Shown here: in pieces, positions 21,854 to 34,272 of the stretch
How the letters are laid out: every line of letters starts with the position of its first letter
Position numbering within the stretch: the first letter of the stretch is position 1
Assembly: GCA_036873135.1 (NCBI GenBank)
Contig: JAPTYO010000004.1
Coordinates: 33,079,105 to 33,143,104, forward strand
DNA from: Clarkia xantiana subsp. parviflora
Taxonomy: Eukaryota; Streptophyta; Magnoliopsida; Myrtales; Onagraceae
Length of the DNA: 64,000 nt
Reading direction: 5' to 3'
Notes under the pieces: generated by a model
What the model was told of the DNA's origin: nothing
Seen by the model: the letters and a program-made list of their open reading frames with translations, nothing else
Database searches by the model: none
Made by a program: the position numbers and the translations under genes

Positions 21854-24800
21854 TTCTTTACGATGGATTACCTACTCAATGAGTTACTCCGGTTAGCTAC
21901 TTAGCTTCACTGCGATTTCCTATTAGATTTTTTTGCATGATTTTGAGATTTCTTATTTAGCTATTCAAAGTCAGTTACTGTCGTGATTTATAATTTCTGG
22001 TCTTAGGCTTTGTGGGAATGATCTGATTCTACAATTTATAGTTAATTCGAGGATTGCTCTCATCCTATGGTTATGTTTTAGGGAATTAGAGGGTTTTCAA
22101 TATTCTAATTTATTCATGCTTATCTGCTGGTTTAGGAGCTTATACTCTTGCTGATCACCCTATATCTATCCTCTGTATGGGTTGGGAGAGCTTCCTCAGC
22201 ACACAACATCTCGCCCTTGCTTCAATTTTTTCAGTAACTAATTTCTTCTAAGCATAAATGCACAATAAATTTTATTTTCTGTTTTAAGGTCTATAAATGC
22301 AAGGGTCTTATCAAACTATAATGCACAGTCAATTTCTTGGCTTTGATGTTTTTTACTCAAGAATTTACAGAGCATATTAGGCGTTGTGGTTCGCGTTGAA
22401 AGATAATTACAGTTATTGATTATGATGCTTTCATCTCAGTATTTCATAAATATTCTACTTTGATCAAGATTATGTCATTGGAAAAAAAATCAAGATTATG
22501 ACTATGTATTGATTCTTTGGGAGTTGATTATAATGCTTTCCTCGATATTTTCTGAAATTTAAAACTTTGATCAAGATTATGTTTATGTATTGATTCTTTG
22601 GGTTGTTGATTATCAGGTAAAGCGGAAGTTAGTTTAAAAATGGAGAGCTTTCCATGCTCGATTAGAATTATTTATTGATAAAGTTCAGTTAAAAATAATG
22701 CAGTTTGGTCAATTGGTTATCTTAGTTGCTCTGTATTTTAATCTTTCGGATTTTAGGGTTCTTATTATTGGGATTAGATTTTTTGAAAATTCATTGCATG
22801 TATAAGAACATAATTTGGTATTTTAGATATTGAGAAGATCACGTTTTCTGCTTCGAGATTCTGGCGTTTATGAAGGTAGTTGAGCAACTTTAGTGCTCAA
22901 TGCTTTAAGCACTAAATCTTCCTGGTAAACTATTGTTCAAATTAGTTCAAAGAAACTTACGATTATATTATGTGGAAGTAGCATAATTCACGTGCGGGTC
23001 ATTCATTTTATTCTGCCTTTTTGGAAACTTCTGGCAGCATTTGCACCCAGCCTTGCTAAAAGTATTGAATTTCAAATGTATGATTCTTCAAATGTTTTGT
23101 GTTTCTTTCCATTAATTTTATTCAATTTTCGTATCCTATTTTTCTTATTCATCATTTATCAAACTGTGGTACTCAACGTCATTGAATTTAGTGGAGATTT
23201 CAGGTCAAGGGAATCGAAATACTTTACTAGATGTAACTGAAGGTGGTTAGGTGTGTTCTTTTATAATTCTATCATGCCATTATGAACTGATAAACCATTC
23301 ATTTGACACACATTCACATATCCACTCTATCCGGACTGCGATGACTTTGTAAGATCAATGCCCATATAGGTTGAAACTTGAATTTTATGTTTGCTTGATG
23401 CAGGAAGGGAAGAAGCGGGGTTGCTAACTCGGTTCATGTGTTGGCTGGTTTGTTGTTCAACTTTAGGCAACTTAGCTTGGATTACTCTTTCTAATTTTAG
23501 AGTTTTCGTTGATGAGATTTTTTTTTATATATCTTTGAATAATTAATCATTCAAAATTATAGATTTTATCTTTTTGTGTCAAGGGATGCTTTGATTAGTC
23601 CATTTCTTTCTCAATGCGGGAGTTGATGGGTCAGCTAATTCGTCTTAAAATGAGTGACATAGGAGGATTCCTAAAGCAGATCAAGCACATTCTTTAGGAA
23701 CATTCGACACTACAAGTTTGTAACTTTATCGAGTAAATATCGCTTGAGTTTTGAATCCTTAAGCTTTTCAAAAGATTAGTGTTCAGTAATCATCGCTCTA
23801 AGGTAGACGTACTAAGGGAATTGCAATATGAGGGACATGAGAATAATTTTCTATTTTAAGAATATTTCTTATGTGATTTAGCGCGCTTATGTTAAATAAT
23901 GAAATTTGTTGGCAAATTAAGAAATATAAATTGGATCGAGAATTGGTAAGGACAAGAAAGGTTAAACCATACCATCTGTTATGCAGGTCTATGGATTTAC
24001 TGAGGATTCAAATTGTCGATTGGTAAAGTCTTATATGGATTCCATATATGGCAAGGTGATTTACTAATTTTGCACAATTTTCCTTCTGTTGTTCTTGCAT
24101 ATATATGTAGTACTATTATGTTTACAAAGGCTTATGATGCATCACTATACACTTGCATTTTCTAGGTTACATTATTTCATTCACGAGCACACTTTTTATT
24201 CCTTAGCTTGAATTATACAGGAATGATGCGCCTGTTCCAAACCTCGATTGAAAGTACTGACTCTATTATTCAATGTTGCAGTTGTTTCAATTACAAAATG
24301 GGCAACATATTGTGAAGACCTGTTGATGCTTTAAACTGAATCAACTTGAGACGACAATGTTCTTTGAGAACTACAACAACTAAGGTAGAATTTCTTTCCT
24401 CTCTATTTATTTATATAACCTTTTGTTCACACCTGACTTAGTTGTACGGTGGAATTCACATAGGTAGAAGACAAGTAGAATATATATGAAGACAGGCTAA
24501 TGTGAATTGTGTGTGGTATACATCATTGATAAATGAAAATATACATGATGGGAAATAATAATAGTTCATATTCTTTGAGATTTATTTTATTTCTAGTATA
24601 CAAATTTACTAAGCAGCCAACAAGATTTGCTTGGAAATTTACTAATCCAACATTTAACACCCATGAACGAAGACTCGATTATTAGACAACTTAATTAGAA
24701 GCACCACAGTAGAGAGCTAACAATTATACTATCAATTTTGTCAAGTTCAAAAAGCTAGAGCATGCAAACTCAAAGATACAGAAGCACAATATCAAAGAAA

Positions 24801-25806
24801 AATCAAAAGTTTCACAATCGAGTCACAAATCATCTGATCCCTCTAGTTTCAGTCTGGCGTAGATGAATGAATTATTTATTGTACTTTAACATTAGAAAAT
24901 GGAAAGAGCATGTTGCATGAGATTATACTAAGCCAATAAAATATACTATATTTTTTCAATGTTGGATAGCGAATACATATACATGACATTGTACATACAT
25001 GGTAAATATTTTTAACGGGAGATTTCTAAGAAAAGAATATGTAGATGTATCCATGGCAGATTTCTGTGCCGTGGTGTTGCAGATACTTGGTGAAGATTGG
25101 GCAACTCAGCTTGAGAGAAACTCATCATTCACTTCTAGGGATTGTAGAGTAGCAGCAGCCACCACACACCGGAGCTGATTGCTAGGAAACCAATTCAAGT
25201 CATAGAATGGACGATTGATCTCCGCTCCATCTTCAGCACTTATCTACATGCTCTTTCACTTCGTCTATTTCCAACCCTGTAAGTTTCTCTTTTTTCTCAC
25301 ACTGTTCAGATCAGGTTCGACTTTTTTCACCTGAAATATATTCATTTTGCGTGAAAATTGATATGATTGGTGTTTGATTCTTGGTAGATTTCATGGTAGG
25401 AGCAATTAATGTACCTGTGCAGCACTTTCTGTGGCTATGGATGTTGTAGTTAGGGTTTCATTTTAGTGCTTGGCTTAGTTCTTTTACTTTTAGGTTGTTC
25501 TTGGTATTTTTAGGTTATTTCGAGCTGAGTTTGTTCTGATCCGGGGATCACTGTGTTGGACTCGAATAGTTGAAGTCGAGTAGCTCAGCTTTGGATTTGA
25601 TGATTTGAAATAACCTAATGAAAAATATTGTCAAGAAATTTATTAGGGGAGTAAACAGGTTTTTAGACTCGCTTTGATTATGTTTTTCAATGTTGTATAA
25701 TGAATTACATAGTATACCTTTGGATCTTTAATTGTTTATTATTTAGCTTCACCTTCGATTAACACGTAACAAATTACCAGCGCGATGCGCGGGGAAAGCA
25801 AGCTAG
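21496..25806 (+). mobile_element. Helitron-like non-autonomous element (3' end clear, 5' end tentative)
   Basis: At 25779-25807 the sequence has GCGCGATGCGC, a short hairpin, then ten or so bases and CTAG followed by T. That is the usual 3' terminus of plant Helitrons. At the other side the Ogre LTR is followed by CTATACTAG; Helitrons often begin TCTATACTA, so the LTR element may have landed next to the 5' end. The 4.3 kb between encode no Rep/helicase. A donor-like CCCTGTAAGT at about 25276 suggests captured host exon material. The 5' end and length are inference. Confidence 0.45.
21810..21853 (+). repeat. (TAA)n microsatellite between a short direct duplication
   Basis: About 14 TAA units. 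The sequence ACTCAATGAGTTACTCCGGT occurs on both sides, so a short segment was duplicated around the microsatellite. Confidence 0.9.
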
Positions 25807-25939
25807 TTATATATTAAAATAAAATGATAAATAAACTAAACCAAAGTGGACAGTATTGACAAAGAAAAACAAAAACTACACTGGATAATACATATTAATA
25901 TAATTAGGACAATACATATTAACATAATATATGTTATAA

Positions 25940-26659
25940 TTATGTAAAGAGCAACCTAACTGGTAAAAGGAATGTACAATGAGAGAGACAGACGCAGTGG
26001 CGTCCGATCAACAACAGCAACAGAGTGAGTTGGACAGCGGCCAGGCGGATCTCGTCTCTCGTGGTAGACCCGGCAAGAGGCTTCAGACAGTAATGAGTAG
26101 CCGAACGCAGTGACCGGAGCTGGTGGTGGTGGATTCGTCGGAGGGCAGCAGCAGCAGGTGACTCCGGCGGTCCAAGACGACGGCGGTGAGGCAGGACCAC
26201 CGTGGCAGCAGCGGGAGGTGGAGCTTCGACGAATCTCCAGGGGAAGGCCGCCAGACGGGAATATCAGGAAGGAGAAGAAAAAAAATGAGAGAGAAAATGC
26301 CTTGCACGAAAATTGAGAAAAAATAATTTTTTATTGCTAAATTTCTGTTGTCGCTTTTACATGTAATCTCACTTTATTTATAACTAAATTAGGACCCCAA
26401 ATTGGGGAAAAAAAAAATATATGAAAAAAAATATATTATTAATATTCCAAAAATATGTAATATTTATGAATTTTATCATAAATATATACAATATATTTTT
26501 TGAATATTTTACAATAAATATACATAGACACTATCATATTTTAAGTCAGATCAATATTTGGAAACTTCTCGACCTTTCTTATTTAAATACTTTATTTTTT
26601 AGTGCATCACATATGACATTTTGAATGTGCTAATTACAGACCAAAATTAGGTGTTTACA
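25940..26659 (-). mobile_element. Diverged Ogre-type LTR fragment
   Basis: The layout matches the Ogre LTRs: a GC-rich block (25990-26260), CCAGACGGGA followed by an A-rich run, a TATA-like ATAAATAAAG on the minus strand and an end GGTGTTTACA. Sequence identity is low outside these marks. No internal region is attached, so it is a solo or truncated LTR. The left border is not resolved. Confidence 0.5.
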
Positions 26660-27987
26660 AAATATTTCTTGAAATTTATAAACAATTTATTTATTCTTTT
26701 TTAGTGTAATAACTTACAAGATGTCTTAAGTATGCGTCATATTGCGATTATTTGTCTCAACTTTTTTAATTACGATTGACTGTTCGATGTATTAATTAAT
26801 TCATTGTGTTTCAATTTTCTGTACAAAAATCTGTGTTGAATTTGAGGGAAGAAAATCTGTTAACTTTGCATGTAATGTGATGTAAGATGTAGTAAATGCA
26901 GTAGATGTAAGATATGTATGTATAAATTACATCTGTTGATGTAATAAATATCATTGAAGACAAGGAAGGTGTGATTTTGTGCCAACTTTGATGGAAAAGC
27001 AATGTGAGCTTTAAGTTTTGCTAAGGTAGTAAATAAGGGGTAGAAATAGTAGGACGCTCTCCTTTATATATATAGTTATTATAATTATTATTTTTTTGTG
27101 GAAAAATTAGTAAGTCATCACCATTCACCAATAGATACATATTCTCTTTCGTGAGGCCTTGTCTTTTGATAAGTAAGGTACGAACGGGTAAACACATTAA
27201 TTGTTCAACCAACCTTCATTTTTCCTCTATTAATTCATACATTTTCTTTTTTTCTTTTTTGGCAATGAATTCATTCATTTGCTTTACTTTATATTTAGTT
27301 GAAAATTATTGTACTCTTAACAAAGTGCTTTTTTTAAAAGAGGATTTTTAATGAGCAACATATATTTAGTAGCAATATGATATAATGGGTAATACTCAAT
27401 GTTATATGGTTAATTATATATTTGGTTATAGTGTATACTTGTTAGTATGTTAGATTTTAGTTCAAATTAGTGATATATAGTTAGTTATGTTTCAAAATGT
27501 TGAATTCACTAACTGAATTTGATGGAAAACTAACAATGTAGATAGAAAAAATAACGTATGTTTTTTGTGCTGATGTTCTTTCATCAATTTCTTTTAATAA
27601 TTTTTTCTTCAAAAATCAAACCTAGATGTCGTTTCTGAGTATATTTTTTTCTCGTCACACATCAGCATCTAATAGAAACTTGGATGGTAGAAATTTAGAT
27701 GGAAAATTAGAACTTTACCAATTATTAACATGTTGATATATATATATACACTAGAGGCTAACTTCGGCACAAAATAATATGAAAAATAATATCTAAATGA
27801 ATATATATAATTTAAACGTTGATTTGCACGCTGCATGAGATTTGATAAAATCATAAAAATTTAATGAGAAATTATAAAGAATAAAATAGCGTGAAACTAA
27901 AAAGTGGTGATTATTACATACATAAACAAAACAAACTCTAATAAAAAGAATGAAGAGATTTTTTTTTTCTAGAATGGATATATATAT
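26660..27987. other. AT-rich intergenic stretch
   Basis: No gene, RNA or bounded element was recognised; all open frames are short. Confidence 0.5.
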
Positions 27988-28428
27988 TGATGTCGGGGAT
28001 TTTGAAGTGTCGGATTTTGGCGTGCGAGTACACTTTTTCATGCAGAAATGACGATCTGAGAAAGACTCATACTAAACTATGGAGTTTAATATTTTTAGGC
28101 CAAATTATGATGTTTAGATGGTTAAAATCGCATTTTTATGTTTTCTTCGGGTCTTTTTTACAATTTTCGGTTTTTGTTGGATTAATTGTTAATTTCGGAA
28201 TTTTTTAGAATTAGGATTTTTGTTTTCAGTATTTAAGACTTTGTTAGCTGTCGTTTACATTCAGTTAATTGATTAATGAAAAAAATTGAGGTTTTCCTCA
28301 ACCCTACGTTAATTCCTCGACATTCTTCTGAATCAACGAGTTTTTGCGCCCTCTAACCAACAAATTATTAGTAATCCCCTTGAATCAACGAGTTTTTGTC
28401 CCGTCTATTCCTTCATCACGCTGCATTA
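27988..28428 (+). mobile_element. Solo LTR, same family as the miniature LTR element at 39199-41310
   Basis: It starts TGATGTCGG and ends CACGCTGCATTA, and it aligns over its whole length with the LTRs at 39199 and 40875 (GGCGTGCGAGTACACTTTTTC, TCCTCAACCCT, GAATCAACGAGTTTTTG). TATAT flanks both sides as a 5-bp target duplication. No internal sequence remains. Confidence 0.8.
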
Positions 28429-29255
28429 TATATATATATATATATAATTGTTAAGATATTTACGCTAAAATTATGTTTCTCCAACTATAAGTCTATACTC
28501 AATTAGTGTACCTACCTTGTGATCTTCATACATCTCCAGAGATATAAGAAGACGTTTAATTATAGGACTTTATATAATGTATTGTATTCATTTATGTGAT
28601 AGAAGGAACTGGCCACCGTGTACATCTTTGATGTTGAGATATGGGCAATCTATGCTATGTGGTTTTTTGTGTTGGGTTCGAGTTGGGCTTGTTGCTTGGG
28701 CCTGGCCCTGTCGATGTTGTTGGATTGGGTTGTTTTGCTTGGTTGGCTGAGTTAAAGTCTAAATGATTTATCTGGAACTAATTTGGAGGTTTGAGTTAAT
28801 TAGGGAATTCTTAAGTATTTACACTCAGGACCCTGCCTATTTAAGGTGAGATTTAGGACAGATATCCGTGTAGTAGTGATAACACTGATCCCATGTAACG
28901 CACAAATCAATACCTAACAAATGTCATGTTATTTGATTAAAGAAAAGACCAAACATAAAATTACCTAGTCGTATGATTATGTTTAATTTATAACTACTAT
29001 CTACTGTTCTAGTTTTGTTTGCCACATATTCAATGCGAATCTATCTCATAACTCAATGTGTGAATGAAAGGTTCATGTGTTAGATTGGTCAACTAATTGG
29101 ACCGCTGCGTCCAAAAAATTTCTTCGAATTATCTGACAAGCCGACCCTACTCCAACATTACATTAGTCTTTCGTCCCAATACTATATACATCTGGCATCC
29201 ATTACCCCGCAAATCACTGCTCCATAAAACCATATATACACTTTTCCCTTTTCTA
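28429..29255. other. Intergenic sequence with an AT microsatellite
   Basis: An (AT)n run of about 20 bp directly follows the solo LTR (28429-28447). Nothing else was recognised before the foldback element. Confidence 0.5.
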
Positions 29256-29259
29256 AATT

Positions 29260-29865
29260 AAATAAATGTTTTTATGTCATACGTTTGATCGGTGTAGCTT
29301 TTTGTTGTCATATGTTTTATTTTGTAGATTTTAGGTGTCAAACGTTTGGATTTTATAGGCTTTCGGTACATCCGTTAATCAAATGTTAAGTTTGACCGTT
29401 AAATACTTTTATTTTGTTCAGCTTAGTCCTCAAATTTATACACCTAACTTTTAATTTTGCAATTTAGTCCTAAAAGAACCTAATTGGACCCTAGGGTCAA
29501 ATTGACCAAGCCATGGTGCGACCCATGGCTGGGTCAATTAGACCCAATGGTTCAATTGGGGTCAATTGAACCATTTGGTCCAACCCGAGTCGTGGTCTGA
29601 CCTAGCCATGGGTTGCACCATGGCTAGGTCAGGGTCCAATTGGATTCTTTTAAGGCTAAATTGCAAAAATTAAAAGTTATGTGTATAAATTTAAGAACTA
29701 AATTGAACAAAATAAAAGTATTTAATGGTCAAACTTAATATTTAACTAACAGATGCACCAAAAACCTACAAAATACAAACATTTAACAAAAAACTTACAA
29801 AATAAAACATATGACATCAAATGTTTACACCAAACATACGGCACCAAAACAACCTTTAAACCTTA
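29260..29865. mobile_element. Foldback element upstream of the EXL gene
   Basis: The two halves are inverted copies of each other: ACTTTTAATTTTGCAATTTAG-type and TTTTATTTTGTAGATTTT-type phrases recur in reverse order. The centre contains the palindromic GACCTAGCCATGG/CCATGGCTAGGTC. The organisation matches the element at 39490-40314, including TACATCCGTTA near the inner side of the ends. The termini are worn and no target duplication was found. Confidence 0.6.
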
Positions 29866-29940
29866 ATAATTTCTCAAAACATGAAAAATTCATTATTATT
29901 ATTATTAAAATCTAAGAAAATGTTAACTGGTCCACCTCAC

Positions 29941-29948
29941 TATATAAG
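29941..29948 (+). promoter_or_regulatory. TATA box of the EXL gene
   Basis: TATATAAG lies 98 bp upstream of the start codon, leaving a leader of roughly 60-70 nt if transcription begins about 30 bp downstream. The foldback element ends only about 75 bp upstream, so the proximal promoter is partly made of it. Confidence 0.65.
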
Positions 29949-30038
29949 AGCAGTCACAGACGACAGACACACAGAAAGGAGCACTTGCTGCTTCGCTTCT
30001 CTTTAAATTCTCTCTCTTCCGTCACTCTCTCACTAAAA

Positions 30039-31247
30039 ATGAACTCTTCTTCTACGGCGGCAACCTCCGCGCTCTTTTTCTCCCTCTTCTTGTTCGCCGT
30101 TCCAGCAGCTGCATGGCGCCCATGGCCGCGCCTCGCGGGTAACATCACCGGGGCCGGAGCCCTCATTGGCGGCTCCAAGAAGTACGAGGGGTCGTCGGAG
30201 TTCGTCGACAAGTACCACAATGGACCAATCATGACGGACAACATCACCGTCCACGTCATTTGGTACGGCGCGTGGCAGAAGCCGCAGAAGAAGATCATCC
30301 GTGAGTTCATCAGCTCAATCTCCGCCGCCGGCGTCAAGGGGCCGTCCGTCGCCGGTTGGTGGCGGATCGTACGGACGTACACGGACAAGGCCGGGAAAAA
30401 CATATCCGGCACCGTATTACTCGGCCAGGAGAAGAGTGACCGCTTCTACTCTCACGGAAAACGCCTCACTCGGTTATCGGTACTAGTTTCTCCCTTATTT
30501 TAAAAATGATAATAATATTTGATCCCGATGATATGATACGAGTCGAAAGAAAATAATGGTTATACATAAAGTAAAAATCATGCATTTTTATCGATAAAAA
30601 AGTATTAGCTTACTCTTAAGTCTTAAGTCATAAATAAGATGTATTTATAATGGATGGATGGATAGGTGCAATCGGTGATAAAGAGTGGGATCACGGCAAA
30701 AACGAAGCCCCTCCCGATCAACTCGAAGAGCGGAATTTACCTAATCCTGACGGCAGACGATGTGTATGTCCAAGACTTCTGCGACAATGTATGTGGGTTC
30801 CACCACTTCACTTCCGTCTCCGACGTGGGCCACGCCCTCCCTTTCGCCTGGGTTGGGAATAGTGCTCGTTTTTGCCCCGGTGTCTGCTCGTACCCGTTTG
30901 CAGTACCCGAATTCATACCGGGTCTCAAGGCACTCACCCCACCCAATGGAGACGTAGCCGTGGATGGGATGGTGAGTGTGATCGCACACGAATTAGTTGA
31001 GACAGCCTCAAACCCGTTTGGGAACGCTTGGTATGCGGGGCCCGACCCGACATTTCCTGTGGAAATCGGGGACCTTTGTGAGGGTATTTACGGGACGGGA
31101 GGTGGGGGTTCCTACACGGGGCAAACGATTGAGGGCGTGGATGGGGCCACGTATAACATGAAGGGGTTGAGGAGGAGGTTCTTAGTACAATGGGTGTGGA
31201 ACCACCTGGTCAATTACTGTAGCGGCCCCAACGCACTTGATCAGTGA
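30039..31247 (+). CDS. EXL: EXORDIUM-like (Phi_1 family) secreted protein
   Basis: Two exons, 30039-30479 and 30666-31247, joined in phase 0 across a 186-bp intron (donor TCG/GTAC, acceptor GATAG). The product has 340 residues. Residues 1-25 form a signal peptide with a hydrophobic core (ALFFSLFLFAVPAAA). The Phi_1 domain covers the rest: YHNGPIMTDNITVHVIWYG, GPSVAGWWRIV, LILTADDVYVQDFC, AWVGNSARFCPGVC, TPPNGDVAVDGM and GDLCEGIYGTGGGG. The C-terminus is SGPNALDQ. Known relatives are apoplastic proteins linked to brassinosteroid- and sugar-dependent growth; their biochemical activity is unresolved. The variant resembles the EXL5/EXL7 group more than EXORDIUM itself. A HELVE motif at residues 255-259 is notable. 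The gene appears intact. Confidence 0.93.
30480..30665 (+). other. Intron of the EXL gene
   Basis: GT at 30480 and AG at 30664-30665; AT-rich between. Many EXL genes are intronless, so the presence of an intron is a useful family marker. Confidence 0.85.
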
Positions 31248-31723
31248 ACCGGGTCGGATTGGGTCGGGTATGTCGTTAGGGGGGCATGGGTTTCTTTTTG
31301 TCTTTAGGTGGGGTTGGATTGTGCTTTTTGTGGGTGCAGGGCAGGGCAGGGCAGAGGAGTTGAAATGATCATAAGATTGTTGTTAGTTAATTTAACTCCG
31401 CCCTTGCGTGATTGAGTACATGATTATTATTATTAATAAGTTTAGTACACCATGGGGAGGTTCCCGCCAAATCCTATCCTATCCTATAGGGAAAAGAAGG
31501 AAGGAATCTAATCCCCATGCCCTAGAAAAAGCATGCCAATTTTTAAATCTAAGTTTTAGTAGATACGATGATAATAATATTATTATATCTATAAAGAAAG
31601 TAGAAAGAGTTGGTCCTTATATTCCACGAATTTGAATAAAAAGGGACAAATTCAACTACCCTTTTATTCTTTTAGTAATATTTTACCCTTATATATACAC
31701 AAATATCTATCAACTTTATGTTT
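31248..31723 (+). other. EXL 3' untranslated region and intergenic sequence
   Basis: The first part is G/T-rich and contains a GGGCAGGGCAGGGCAG repeat. AATAAG near 31434 could serve as a polyadenylation signal. Confidence 0.4.
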
Positions 31724-31881
31724 ATATAACCTAACGTTGGTTTGACCAACTAGTAAAGCGAGTTGTGTTCCCGTGGGCGATCCGAGGTCGAACCGTCGGA
31801 GACCCACCTTGGGGAGGGCTTTAACATTAATGCTCCCGGCCTGAATTGCGGAAGCAATGTAAATATATATAAAAAAAAAAA
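31724..31881 (+). mobile_element. tRNA-derived SINE candidate
   Basis: About 158 bp ending in an A-rich tail of 12 A. It has an A-box-like GACCAACTAGTAAAGCGAG and a B-box-like GAGGTCGAACC about 45 bp apart. Flanking AACTTTATGTTT (31712) and AACTTTATATTT (31882) look like a 12-bp target duplication with one change. No intact tRNA fold is expected. Confidence 0.55.
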
Positions 31882-31893
31882 AACTTTATATTT

Positions 31894-32467
31894 TTGCAAA
31901 GAAGCTCGATCCGTCCTAATCTCCTATTCATTCCACACGGCATGCATAGGCAAGGCAAACTCGGAAAGTGTTCGCCATGAATATATAGGTACACATCTAT
32001 GCAGTCCGATCCATCTATTTGCATTAATACAAAGTGACAACTAGTTAAGCAATAGGACACCGAAAACAGGCATCAAACTCATCAATATCAAGTGATCAAC
32101 ACCACATATATTTTGGCCTCACTTACCTCACATTGTTCATTCACATGCACTCATTAATACGCACCCATACATAAATAAAAAATAGAAGAAGTTTAATTAC
32201 GCACAAAGCACAGCAAGAGAATATCAAGAATTAAAACATGGGAGGGAGGGAGTGAGGAAAGGAATGGACCCATGTTCTTGTTTTTTCCCCTTTACAGGGT
32301 TTTGCGCCTCCAACACTTCCTTGAACCTTTAGTAGTTATATATATAAATAAAGTAATTTCCAATAGCCAGCCATTGCGTCACCTTCGGTAACTGTGGCAG
32401 CGTGAACTAGAAGTTACCAATTGGCATTCTACATCAAAAAGACAGCAGGTCTATTGAGAGAAAATAA
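31894..32467. other. Intergenic, nothing recognised
   Basis: No gene, RNA or repeat boundary could be supported. Confidence 0.4.
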
Positions 32468-34269
32468 GAGCACTTTAATAGCAGTGCCTAGTTCCTAATT
32501 CCATATTGTAAATTTATTATTGTAGAGAGTGCCTAGTGCCATTTACTGTTGGTCCCTACTGGTAATGATTAAATAGGCACTTGCATTTTTAATAGGAGTG
32601 CCTTGTTCCAAAATGGGAGTGCCTAGTTCCAATTTTTGCCACTGGACGCTGACTAGGCGCCACTAGGCGTGACTAGGATTACTAATATTACTGTTTTGCC
32701 ATTATCGAGTGAATAGTGAAGTGGGACAGTGCTTACTAGTAGGAACTCCCAAGTTACTGTTCATGCCGGTGTCAACTTTTTAATATTATTTTATTCGATT
32801 GTGTTGCTCATCTCTTTGATTGTATATATATTCGGTTACGCTAAGTCAGATAGACAAGAGCCGTAATCAGTCATTTTGAATATTATGTAACATAAATAAC
32901 AACACGAACCATAATTACTACTTTTTAACTTTGAATCAATTTCGAAATTTCCATATCTAATTTGTTTATATGTTACCATGTTGAATAACCGTTAATTCTA
33001 AATTTTGAAATAGTATAACATTTCAAATTATTAAATATGGAAAATATTACTACAAAATATTATATTATTTTAATGCATATATATTTTTATATATTTTACG
33101 TATTATATTATATTATTATATGAGAAATATATCTTTTACGATAAATTATTATAAAAATTATACTTTTAGAATGATGTATATATAATATATTTCTAATTTA
33201 CATATATTGAAAATCATATATAAAAACACATGATTAATGCAATAATCAATTTACTAATATGATCATGGATGTACATAAACGTGAATATGTTCATGATGTT
33301 GAATTAATATATGTCAATCAACGTATAACAGATATACACTGATTATGGTGAAATAATAGATTCAATGAATTTGATTGATTAATGTTATTATATCAACAAT
33401 TATACTTATCAATCATTCTGCATGCCGCATGGGGACTGCACCTAAAAGTAATTTTACCTTGGTCAAGTAACGTATAATTATTGCAATGAATTGACAATAG
33501 AGAACTATGGATATGCACGAACCGGTCGGGCCCGAATATGTTCCGAACTGGATTGGTACTAATTAAAACAGTATGGTCCGGTCTGGACTGAATTTGAAAT
33601 TAGCACTAAAAATTCTGGACCGATTTTGGACTGGAACTGTAAAAAAAGTCTGGTTCGGTTCAAAACTGGTCCGACTCATTTTCCTATACAAATTTACCCT
33701 AATTTAAAAAAAAAAACGAAAAACCGATCCTCCAACAAAATTGATCCAGTTAAAAACCAGTTCAAAACAGTCTGGTCCAGTCAAAAATCAATTTTTTGAG
33801 AAGTATATTACTGGTTTTTGGTCTGGTTCTCCTCTCGCATAATTGGTCTGTTTGGAACCGGTCCAGTCTATACCAGTTCTGAACCGACCGGACCGGTTAT
33901 TTTCTTATCCCTATAGAATGTAAATTTTTATTAAAAAATTCAATTACATTTTTATAATTTTGTATATATTTTTCCCTATTTTTTTTAATTAAAACATCTA
34001 ATACTTGTCTCATTATTTATTCATGTCCGTATTTGTAAAAAATATATGAATATATAATGATATATAATTTATATATAATGCAAAAATTATATTTGAATTA
34101 TGAAATTATGTGGGTCCCAATGTAGAAGTGGAACTTGGCCTCCACTACTGGAGAGAGTGCCAATTTTACAGTGCCATTTACTGTAGCAAATACTGTAGCA
34201 GTGCCACTCTGATGAGTTGGCAGTGACGTAGTTGCTGATGTGGAGGCACTAGGCATATTGGAAGTGCTC
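32468..34269. mobile_element. PIF/Harbinger-type non-autonomous element (1.8 kb)
   Basis: The ends are GAGCACTTTAATAGCAGTGC and, inverted, AAGTGCTC preceded by GGCACTAGGCATATTGG. A TAA duplication flanks both sides (32465-32467, 34270-34272). Subterminal AGTGCCTAGT repeats occur in both halves. No transposase frame is present; the middle is AT-rich and holds a nested element. Confidence 0.75.
33500..33918. mobile_element. Nested hAT-like foldback rich in CCGGTCCGG words
   Basis: The ends read CTATGGATATGCACGAACCGG and, inverted, CTATAGGGATAAGAAAATAA followed by CCGGTCCGG. The interior is made of words such as TGGTCCGGTC and their complements. A target duplication is only partly matched, so classification is tentative. 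Confidence 0.45.
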
Positions 34270-34272
34270 TAA

